Made by a program: the position numbers and the translations under genes. This document shows, piece after piece, positions 1-5,287 of a stretch of 6,987 bases of DNA. The stretch's first letter is position 1. Each line of letters begins with the position of its first letter. The notes under the pieces were generated by a model, which was given only the letters and a program-made list of their open reading frames with translations, had not been told where the DNA came from and did no database searches. Source of the DNA: an uncultured Porphyromonadaceae bacterium (GTDB taxonomy: Bacteria; Bacteroidota; Bacteroidia; Bacteroidales; Muribaculaceae); assembly GCA_902494595.1 (NCBI GenBank), contig CABUTY010000067.1, forward strand, positions 1 to 6,987, given 5' to 3'.

Positions 1-31
1 GAGGGAGTTTAGCGAGCTAAACGACCGATGA
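1..31. repeat. Hairpin-forming sequence at left edge
   Basis: GTTTAGC (7-13) and GCTAAAC (16-22) form a perfect 7-bp inverted repeat around GA, preceded by GAGGGA and followed by GACCGATGA. In forward frame 2 these bases would read REFSELNDR and then a TGA stop at 29-31, so this could be the last codons of a gene that begins left of the window. Too little is present to identify such a gene. A similar arrangement (GAGGGAG, then a stem-loop, then CGAT) recurs at 158-186. Confidence 0.35.
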
Positions 32-286
32 AAACGGAAGAAAATCACCAAATTTAAGTCAAAATCAGCCAAGAGCCTGCAATTTAAAATTTATATTACG
101 GCAGCGTCCAATTTATAGAACCTGCCTAATATTTCGGAGCAGATTTGGTCGGTTCATGAGGGAGCAACCTCTCGGTTGGTCCCGATTAAAGCGGCCGAAG
201 ATGCCCAGAATATTGATAAAGGTTACCATAAAGTGAAATGTTTTTTTTGATTTATTATTAAACGTAAATTAGTTGAGAGAACTTCA
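32..286. other. AT-rich gene-free leader region upstream of rpoN
   Basis: I find no convincing gene here. The stretch is AT-rich, carries one clear hairpin (160-183), and has a run of eight T at 241-248, about 39 nt before the -33 box of the rpoN promoter. A 25-codon open frame starting at ATG 156 overlaps the hairpin and looks like chance. The stretch could include the 3' untranslated region of an upstream gene. Confidence 0.4.
160..183. repeat. Imperfect 10-bp hairpin
   Basis: GGGAGCAACC (160-169) pairs with GGTTGGTCCC (174-183) across a 4-nt loop TCTC, with a single G-G mismatch (164/179). No T-run follows immediately on the plus strand; the T8 tract lies 57 nt further on. A canonical intrinsic terminator is therefore not supported. 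It could be a 3'-end or processing structure of an upstream transcript, or a small dispersed palindromic element related to the one at 1-31. Confidence 0.4.
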
Positions 287-318
287 TTTGCTCAAATGGG
301 CGAATTGTCTTAAATTTG
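287..318 (+). promoter_or_regulatory. Probable housekeeping promoter of the rpoN operon
   Basis: TTTG at 287-290 and TAAATTTG at 311-318, separated by 20 nt, match the Bacteroidetes primary-sigma consensus (TTTG, about 19-20 nt, TAnnTTTG) at every defined position. Transcription would start near 324-326, giving a leader of only about 20 nt before the ATG at 346. No strong Shine-Dalgarno sequence is present, as is usual in this phylum. No -24/-12 (sigma-54) site was seen here, so self-activation is not suggested. Confidence 0.75.
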
Positions 319-345
319 CATTATTATCCGAGAGTGTGAATCGAT

Positions 346-1716
346 ATGGGTGAGCAACGGCTTGACATAGAACAGCGTACCGTGCAGCGGCTGTCGCAGC
401 AGCAGGTCAGGTTTGTCCGTATGCTTGAGATGAATGCGCCGGAGCTTGACGAGGCTGTAGAGCGAGAGATGGAGGCTAATCCGGCTCTGGTTGATTCCGA
501 AGAGGAGGTTCCGGCTGAACCTTCCTTCCATTCGGGGTGGGTTCCCCGGGAGTCGTCGACATGGGACGACGGCAGCCTGCGCACGCCCGACACGTCGGCG
601 TCGCTATACGATTATCTCAACGAGCAGCTGTCGGAACGCGACCTTGACGCCGACACCGACCGCATGGCACGATATATCGTGGGCAACCTTGACCGTAACG
701 GCTATCTGACGCGCAGCATCCATGACATCGTCGACGACCTGGCGTTCGGCCCGGGCATCATCGTTGATGAGGCCACGGCAGAGCGTGGGCTTGCCGCCGT
801 ACGCTCCCTTGAGCCTGCCGGCGTGGGAGCCATGGACTTGCGCGACACGCTGCGACTGCAGCTCGAAAGAATGGCCGCCTCCCCACTACGCGACAATGCC
901 CTGCGTATCGTCACCGATGCCTTCGAGGCTTTCACCATGAAGCACAAGCACAGGATAATATCAGCCCTGAAACTTTCCGAAAAGGATGTTGACGAGGCTC
1001 TGGCCCTGATTCTCTCCCTCAATCCCAAGCCGGGAGCGGCCATAGGCTCCGCAGCTGCCGATTCTGCCAACGTTATAGTGCCCGATTTTATCCTCGACAA
1101 TGAGGACGGCAACCTCTCGATAACGCTCAACAACCGTATTCCTGAGCTGAAGGTGGAATACAGTTTTGCACAGGCTATGCGTGAGCTGGAGAAACTCCCG
1201 AGGGGCAAACGTCCCAAAGGCTCCGAATTCATAGTGTCGAGCTTTAACGACGCACGCGATTTCATACGCATAGTGGCTCAGCGCCAGAAAACTATGATGT
1301 CGGTGATGTCGGCAATATTGAAAATCCAGGAAGAATATTTCCGGACAGAAGACGTATATACATTAAAGCCCATGATGCTGAAGAATATCTCCGACCTTAC
1401 GGGGCTTGATTTTTCGGTGATATCGCGGGCTACCAACAACAAATATCTGCAGACGCCATGGGGCGTTTTCCCGTTGCGGTTCTTCTTCAGCGACAGCATC
1501 GGCGAGGATAAGGAGGGAGGAGATGCGGCCACCAACCGTAAGATAGAGGCGGCGATAGCAGCCATGGTGGAGAAGGAAGACAAGCGCAAACCGCTTTCCG
1601 ACCGGCGCATCACCGAAAACCTTGCCGCCATGGGTTTCGACCTGTCGCGACGCACCGTGGCCAAATACCGTGACCGCCAGAATATTCCGGTGGCGCGTCT
1701 GAGAAAGGAATTATGA
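346..1716 (+). CDS. rpoN: RNA polymerase sigma-54 factor RpoN
   Basis: Alternative sigma factor that directs RNA polymerase to -24/-12 promoters and stays closed until an AAA+ enhancer-binding protein remodels it. The protein has 456 residues, slightly shorter than the usual 470-500. Region I is the glutamine-rich N-terminus at about 8-50 (QRLSQQQVRFVRMLEMNAPE), which contacts activators. An acidic, low-complexity linker covers about 50-80, and the core-binding domain about 85-280. The DNA-binding part holds a helix-turn-helix near 346-367 followed by the conserved TPWGVFPLRFFFS segment (370-382). The C-terminal RpoN box SRRTVAKYRD (434-443) differs from the classical ARRTVAKYRE at only the first and last positions. 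The start at 346 places the conserved region I directly at the N-terminus and follows a good promoter. The stop overlaps the next start (ATGA), so it heads an operon. No activator is encoded in the window. Confidence 0.97.
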   Translation: MGEQRLDIEQRTVQRLSQQQVRFVRMLEMNAPELDEAVEREMEANPALVDSEEEVPAEPSFHSGWVPRESSTWDDGSLRTPDTSASLYDYLNEQLSERDLDADTDRMARYIVGNLDRNGYLTRSIHDIVDDLAFGPGIIVDEATAERGLAAVRSLEPAGVGAMDLRDTLRLQLERMAASPLRDNALRIVTDAFEAFTMKHKHRIISALKLSEKDVDEALALILSLNPKPGAAIGSAAADSANVIVPDFILDNEDGNLSITLNNRIPELKVEYSFAQAMRELEKLPRGKRPKGSEFIVSSFNDARDFIRIVAQRQKTMMSVMSAILKIQEEYFRTEDVYTLKPMMLKNISDLTGLDFSVISRATNNKYLQTPWGVFPLRFFFSDSIGEDKEGGDAATNRKIEAAIAAMVEKEDKRKPLSDRRITENLAAMGFDLSRRTVAKYRDRQNIPVARLRKEL

Positions 1717-3101
1717 AGATGAGAAGAATTATATACATATTGACAGTGGCCGTAGTCAGCATTGTCGGTACCATGCCGGCATGGTCGGTCACGGAACGTG
1801 AGATGGAAGAGGCGCGTACGATAGCGGCCAAAGCCTATCTGCGTTATGCCAACAATGGCAGCGGCTATCTTGACGATGTAAGCGCCAAGACCATGGCCGA
1901 ACTTGAGAAAAATCTCAAGGCCAAGGAGAAAGAGAACATCAAGGCCTTCAAGGCCATCAAGGTTCCCGGCGACTATGCGAGCTGGGACAAGGCGAAGCTC
2001 GTGGAGTTCTGGGGCACAAAGGCCTTCGAGACTGCGGGACTGATAGCCGAGGGCAAAGGAGCCAGACCGCGCGTGCGCAAGCAGATCAACGCCATGGCGG
2101 TAAGCGCTCCGGCACCTGCTGAAAAACCGGAACAGAAGACCGAGGAGCAGAAGACCGAAGAACCGGCAGCGGGCGCCGAACCTGTAGCCGATACGCCGCA
2201 GCCGGCTATGCAGCAGAATCCTGCTCCCGAAGCCGCTACTGCCGACCAGGATATCCTCGCCGACCAGAATGCAATCGCGGAGGATGCCAAAAACCGTTCA
2301 CTGGAAAAAGAGGAGAACTCCACATGGATCTATGTGGTGATACTCTGTGTGCTCATGGGCGTGGTGATATGGCTTGTGACTTATGCTGCCAAAATCATGA
2401 AGAGACAGGGCGATGCCGACTGGGAGCGTGACAACGTGCGCGATACGCGTGCTGCGCAGGGAATGTCGGCAAGCGAAAGAGAAGAAGTGGAGGAAACAAT
2501 CCACAGGCTCAACAAACGGCTTCACGACGAACAGGAACGCAATATCGAGACATCACGGGCTGCCGAAAGGCTGAAACTTGACAATGAACGTCTCAAGGAA
2601 CGCTTCGACAAGCTGATGGCCGAGCGCAATGCCCTGGAAGCGGAGTTGCGCGATACCAAGGAGCGTCTGGCCGCAGCCATGCGCGCCGAAAAAAATCGTG
2701 TTGTCGAGGAGCCCCGGAAGATAGTGGAGACACCGCGTCAGCAGGCGCCGGCTCCTCAGCCACAAAAGGTGGATTCCGAGGTGCTCAGGGTGATTTACCT
2801 CGGCCGTACCAATTCGGAGGGTATCTTCGTGCGGGCCGACCGCAGAGTCAGCCCCGGAAACACCGTCTACCGGCATGCTACCGAGGATGGGCTTGTTGGC
2901 ACTTTCCATGTTGTGGAGCTCCCTGTGGTGACGCGTATGGTGCTCGAGCGTCCTGTGGAGATGCTTTCACACGGATGTGTGGCCAAAGACCTCGCAGACA
3001 CTGCCGGTGCCACCGGTATTGTGACCGAAGACAGCGGTACGGCCATCTTCGAGAACGGCTACTGGCGCGTGCTGCGACCATCAAGAATACGATATGAATG
3101 A
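1713..3101 (+). CDS. Uncharacterised single-pass membrane protein with coiled coil
   Basis: Function unknown; the C-terminal part resembles conserved hypothetical proteins of Bacteroidales. The 462 residues show: a signal-like N-terminus (basic MKMRR, hydrophobic 6-20, possible cleavage after AWS at 25); a helical, charged region at about 26-125; a Pro/Ala/Glu/Gln-rich linker at about 130-200 containing EQKTE twice in tandem; a transmembrane helix at about 204-226 followed by basic residues (KIMKR), implying a cytoplasmic C-terminus; a charged coiled coil at about 250-330; a Pro/Gln-rich hinge at 336-352; and a compact domain at about 356-460 (starts RVIYLGRTNSEG, ends YWRVLRPSRIRYE). If the N-terminal helix is not cleaved, the protein would span twice. 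The ATG at 1713 overlaps the rpoN stop; a second ATG at 1719 lies 9 nt after AAAGGA (1704-1709) and may be the true start. Likely co-translated with rpoN. Confidence 0.85.
   Translation: MKMRRIIYILTVAVVSIVGTMPAWSVTEREMEEARTIAAKAYLRYANNGSGYLDDVSAKTMAELEKNLKAKEKENIKAFKAIKVPGDYASWDKAKLVEFWGTKAFETAGLIAEGKGARPRVRKQINAMAVSAPAPAEKPEQKTEEQKTEEPAAGAEPVADTPQPAMQQNPAPEAATADQDILADQNAIAEDAKNRSLEKEENSTWIYVVILCVLMGVVIWLVTYAAKIMKRQGDADWERDNVRDTRAAQGMSASEREEVEETIHRLNKRLHDEQERNIETSRAAERLKLDNERLKERFDKLMAERNALEAELRDTKERLAAAMRAEKNRVVEEPRKIVETPRQQAPAPQPQKVDSEVLRVIYLGRTNSEGIFVRADRRVSPGNTVYRHATEDGLVGTFHVVELPVVTRMVLERPVEMLSHGCVAKDLADTAGATGIVTEDSGTAIFENGYWRVLRPSRIRYE
2130..2159 (+). repeat. Tandem 15-nt in-frame microrepeat
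   Basis: Two adjacent 15-nt units, GAACAGAAGACCGAG and GAGCAGAAGACCGAA, differ at two third-codon positions and each encode EQKTE (residues 140-149) in the linker of the membrane protein. Gain or loss of a unit would keep the frame, so linker length may vary between strains. Confidence 0.7.
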
Positions 3102-4705
3102 TGAAAAAGACCACATCGTTACTGTTTTCGATCATCATGGCGGCGGCAATCGCAGGATTGTCGCTGTCGTCATGTAAGGATAAGGGTATAGGCACCGACA
3201 CGGAGGCGCTGCTCGAACAGCTCGACAGCGCCGGGGTATGCCATGCCGAGGCCGTGCGGCTGCGCGAACAGCAGATTCCACGCGAGATAAATCTGAAAAT
3301 GGCGCGCACCGACTCCGCCAAATACAAGGCTTACGGAGATATCCGAAGGATGTACAATACCCATAATCTGGATTCGGCGATACATTACGGCACGCTCGAG
3401 TACGAGATGGCGCGGCGCATCGGCGACAGGGAACGCATAGCTCTCGGCAAACTGACCCTTGCCCGTCTGCATGTGCTTCATGGCAATTTCCGTGACGCCA
3501 TACCGCTGATTAACGAGGCTTCGCAGGATACCCTCTTCGAGAACGTGGCTTACAAATACATGGATGTCCTTGCCCTCATCGACGAGACCACCGGATACAA
3601 TCCGATATCCTGGTATGAGAAAATGGTGAGCCATGTGGACCATGACAAGATCAGGGGCATATATACCAGAGTGAACTATTACCGATATTCGGGGATGCCG
3701 GAGGTAGCCGATTCGATATTGGAAGAAGAAAAGAGTACGTTGCAGAACAACGATTACAACAAGGCCATATACCATAATGTGCGGGGGACGGTTCTTCAGG
3801 AGCTCGGCGACACGCTTGGCGCTATCGACTGCTTTGCACAGAGCGCCCTTTATGACCTGTCGACGGCAGTCCGCGACTACAGGTCGCTATGGCAGCTGGC
3901 AGGCCTTCTGTTCGCCAGAGGTGATACTGAGAGGGCATACCGCTACCTGTCGCTGGCAATTGAAGACGCGGAGTATTCCAAGGTGCTCAGCAACCGTATA
4001 GCCATCAATGCCATGATGCCCGACATCCTCGAGGCTCATGAGAAAGCCGTGAGGCAGAATCACCGGCGCGTGTCGCGGATGGTGGCCGGTATCGCCCTTA
4101 TGGCTCTTGCTCTCCTTTTGGCTCTTCTTTACGTGATATCCCAGCGCAACAAGGTGCAGCGTATCTCTGAACGCGAGCGTAATCTCAACGCGCAGCTGCA
4201 GAACGGCAACGAGGAGCTGAAACGGCTTAACCGCGAACTGGGCGAAAGCAACAAAGTGAAGGATGCTTATCTAGTACAGTATCTACAGCTTACCTCCGAC
4301 TTCGTCCACGACATAGAGCAGCTCAAGACCGGTGTGTCGTCGGCTTACCGCACTAAAGGCGTGAGCGGTATCGAGAAATACCTTGCCCAGATCGATGACC
4401 GCAAGGAGACAAAGAAGTTCCATTCCAATTTCGATTCCACATTTCTTGCTCTGTTCCCCGGTTTCGTAGAGAAGGTGAATGAACTTATGAAGGAGGAATG
4501 CCGTTTAAGCCTTGGACGCGACGGGTCGATGTCGACCGAACTCAGGGTGCTGGCTCTGATACGCCTCGGTATCACCGACTCCGACAGCATAGCTAAATTC
4601 CTGCGCAAGTCGGTGACGACCATCTACAACTGCCGGGTGAAACTTCGCAACGGGGCCTTGTTCGACAGGGTGGAAATGATGGAGAAACTGCAGAAAATCT
4701 CCTAA
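3098..4705 (+). CDS. DUF6377-family TPR / transmembrane / HTH protein
   Basis: Likely membrane-bound regulator; its signal and target genes are unknown. The 535 residues begin with a signal sequence (MMKK, then a hydrophobic stretch) ending in LSSC (23-26), a possible lipoprotein box with Cys26. Residues about 35-315 are helical and TPR-like; the early part around 39-110 (LDSA..., repeated LDSAI...) matches the usual start of this family. A membrane helix covers about 329-347, followed by a coiled-coil stretch (about 350-390), which puts the rest in the cytoplasm. The C-terminus holds the family hallmark: FDSTFLALFPGFVEKVN (445-461), then TELRVLALIRLGITDSDSIA (480-499) and FLRKSVTTIYNCRVKLRN (501-518), which read as a LuxR-like helix-turn-helix. 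The start overlaps the upstream stop by 4 nt (ATGA); ATG 3101 is an equally plausible start. Third gene of the rpoN operon. The family call rests on remembered motifs. Confidence 0.85.
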   Translation: MMKKTTSLLFSIIMAAAIAGLSLSSCKDKGIGTDTEALLEQLDSAGVCHAEAVRLREQQIPREINLKMARTDSAKYKAYGDIRRMYNTHNLDSAIHYGTLEYEMARRIGDRERIALGKLTLARLHVLHGNFRDAIPLINEASQDTLFENVAYKYMDVLALIDETTGYNPISWYEKMVSHVDHDKIRGIYTRVNYYRYSGMPEVADSILEEEKSTLQNNDYNKAIYHNVRGTVLQELGDTLGAIDCFAQSALYDLSTAVRDYRSLWQLAGLLFARGDTERAYRYLSLAIEDAEYSKVLSNRIAINAMMPDILEAHEKAVRQNHRRVSRMVAGIALMALALLLALLYVISQRNKVQRISERERNLNAQLQNGNEELKRLNRELGESNKVKDAYLVQYLQLTSDFVHDIEQLKTGVSSAYRTKGVSGIEKYLAQIDDRKETKKFHSNFDSTFLALFPGFVEKVNELMKEECRLSLGRDGSMSTELRVLALIRLGITDSDSIAKFLRKSVTTIYNCRVKLRNGALFDRVEMMEKLQKIS

Positions 4706-4746
4706 TAATCAACTACTAAAATCAGTGGTGTGAAAATATTTAAGTA

Positions 4747-4759
4747 TCTGATAATCAGA
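4747..4759. promoter_or_regulatory. 13-bp near-palindrome, possible operator
   Basis: TCTGAT (4747-4752) and ATCAGA (4754-4759) are perfect inverted repeats around one A. The spacing is too tight for an RNA hairpin, so a protein-binding dyad is the more natural reading. It lies about 40 nt after the operon stop and directly before a second dyad. No regulator can be named. Confidence 0.3.
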
Positions 4760-4761
4760 AG

Positions 4762-4786
4762 ATAGTAGTATTAATTAATCTACTAT
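4762..4786 (+). terminator. Weak hairpin downstream of the rpoN operon
   Basis: ATAGTAG (4762-4768) pairs perfectly with CTACTAT (4780-4786) across an 11-nt loop TATTAATTAAT. Lengthening outward by one G-T and one A-T pair is possible. It begins 56 nt after the stop of the last operon gene. The stem is AT-rich and the following bases (TTCACTCATATG) hold no long T-run, so it is a poor intrinsic terminator; transcript-end protection or an operator is also possible. Confidence 0.3.
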
Positions 4787-4822
4787 TTCACTCATATGAC
4801 ATACAGAGGGGTTGTTTGTGGT

Positions 4823-4830
4823 TAATTTTG
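4823..4830 (+). promoter_or_regulatory. Candidate -7 box in the intergenic region
   Basis: TAATTTTG matches the Bacteroidetes -7 consensus TAnnTTTG at all defined positions. The matching -33 TTTG about 20 nt upstream is absent; the only nearby TTTG (4815-4818) is too close. If used, transcription would start near 4836-4838, ahead of a foldable stretch with no open reading frame. Confidence 0.35.
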
Positions 4831-4836
4831 CATCGT

Positions 4837-5015
4837 CAAAAAAGAACAACCGGCAGACTAAGGAAATCAAAGCCCTGAGGGATGTTGGAAATTCTTTAGG
4901 CAAGAACCATCAGAACAACCTTTTATTCCTATTGAAATAGTTCCTGCATAGTGATGTGAATCACCAACAAAAGAACGAAGAGAGTTTTTCTTCATGTTAT
5001 TAGATATTTGCTGTT
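4837..5015 (+). ncRNA. Candidate structured small RNA or long leader
   Basis: Non-coding stretch behind a -7 box with several mutually compatible pairings: CTAAGGAA (4858-4865) with TTCTTTAG (4892-4899), 8 bp including one G-U; CCC/GGG around TGA (4873-4881) inside it; GCAAGAAC (4900-4907) with GTTCCTGC (4940-4947), 7 of 8; GTGAT/ATCAC around GTGA (about 4951-4964); and GAAGA with TCTTC near 4977-4994. AGAACAACC occurs twice as a direct repeat (4843-4851, 4912-4920). Size and lack of coding would suit a 6S-like RNA or other trans-acting RNA, but I do not recognise the sequence, and both ends are estimates. It could instead be part of the leader of the downstream gene. Confidence 0.25.
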
Positions 5016-5058
5016 GTATTAGATTGTAAGTTAAGTTAGGTCATAATAATCACTTACC

Positions 5059-5111
5059 TTACCTATAATATGGGTGCGGATCCGCCGAAGGATACGCACC
5101 CATATTGGTAA
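5059..5111. repeat. Long intergenic hairpin
   Basis: AATATGGGTGCG (5067-5078) pairs perfectly with CGCACCCATATT (5095-5106). Inside, after a G/A mismatch, ATCC (5080-5083) pairs with GGAT (5090-5093) around GCCGAA. Outside, TTACC (5059-5063) pairs with GGTAA (5107-5111) with a 3-nt TAT bulge. This gives 21 base pairs in all. Neither strand has a T-run after the stem, so it is not a textbook intrinsic terminator. It could end the candidate small RNA, block readthrough into the next gene in both directions, or be a dispersed palindrome. TTACC is duplicated (5054-5063), so the outer stem has two possible registers. Confidence 0.7.
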
Positions 5112-5152
5112 TGTCGGCTTGAAACTGATTCCATTAAAATTGGGCTGGAGTT

Positions 5153-5182
5153 TTTGATTTAAGAAAATTTTGAGTAATTTTA
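5153..5182 (+). promoter_or_regulatory. Probable promoter of the secreted GLUG protein gene
   Basis: TTTG (5153-5156) and TAATTTTA (5175-5182), 18 nt apart, fit the Bacteroidetes -33/-7 pattern with one mismatch (A for the final G). Transcription would start near 5189, leaving an untranslated leader of about 100 nt. That leader has a small CTGG/CCAG hairpin close to the start codon (around 5250-5263). Confidence 0.45.
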
Positions 5183-5210
5183 CACGTGTTTGCATTTCAT
5201 AGTACGTGTA
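5181..5210. promoter_or_regulatory. Paired ACGTGT motif, candidate operator
   Basis: TACACGT (5181-5187) is a perfect inverted repeat of ACGTGTA (5204-5210). ACGTGT also occurs as a direct repeat at 5184-5189 and 5204-5209, exactly 20 bp apart (about two helical turns), and ACACGTGT (5182-5189) is itself a palindrome. The pair overlaps the edge of the -7 box and the predicted start of transcription, where a repressor or an RNA hairpin could act. No regulator is known from this window. Confidence 0.3.
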
Positions 5211-5287
5211 TACGCAGCACAGCGGAGAAAGAAGAACATAACAACAAACTGGTGTAAGCCAGGGCGAATTATCCTAATCAAATTAAT

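Larger units (their letters stand above)
4706..4835. other. Operon 3' region with two adjacent dyads and a -7 box
   Basis: AT-rich and gene-free. It holds two dyads (4747-4759 and 4762-4786, listed separately) and a -7-like box (4823-4830). I see no open reading frame of note. Confidence 0.5.

Noticed and set aside
156..236. 25-codon open frame (MREQPLGWSRLK...) upstream of rpoN
   Set aside because: Its first codons coincide with a hairpin, no ribosome-binding or promoter sequence precedes it, and nothing in the peptide is recognisable; chance is likelier.
702..1271. 189-codon open frame on the minus strand inside rpoN
   Set aside because: The plus frame is an unmistakable RpoN. The antisense translation is low-complexity (Ser/Arg/Ala-rich), has no recognisable domain, and reflects GC-rich third positions.
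3170..3775. 201-codon minus-strand open frame inside the DUF6377 gene
   Set aside because: It lies fully antisense to a protein with clear family motifs, has no promoter or partner gene, and shows no recognisable domain.
4819..4831. TGG...TTGC resembling a sigma-54 (-24/-12) promoter, tempting next to rpoN
   Set aside because: GG and GC are 8 nt apart instead of the required 10, and the CACG part is missing. The bases are better explained as a -7 box TAATTTTG.
5067..5106. Reading the long hairpin as a standard intrinsic terminator
   Set aside because: No T-run follows the stem on the plus strand (GGTAATGTCGG) or on the minus strand, so the usual criterion is not met.
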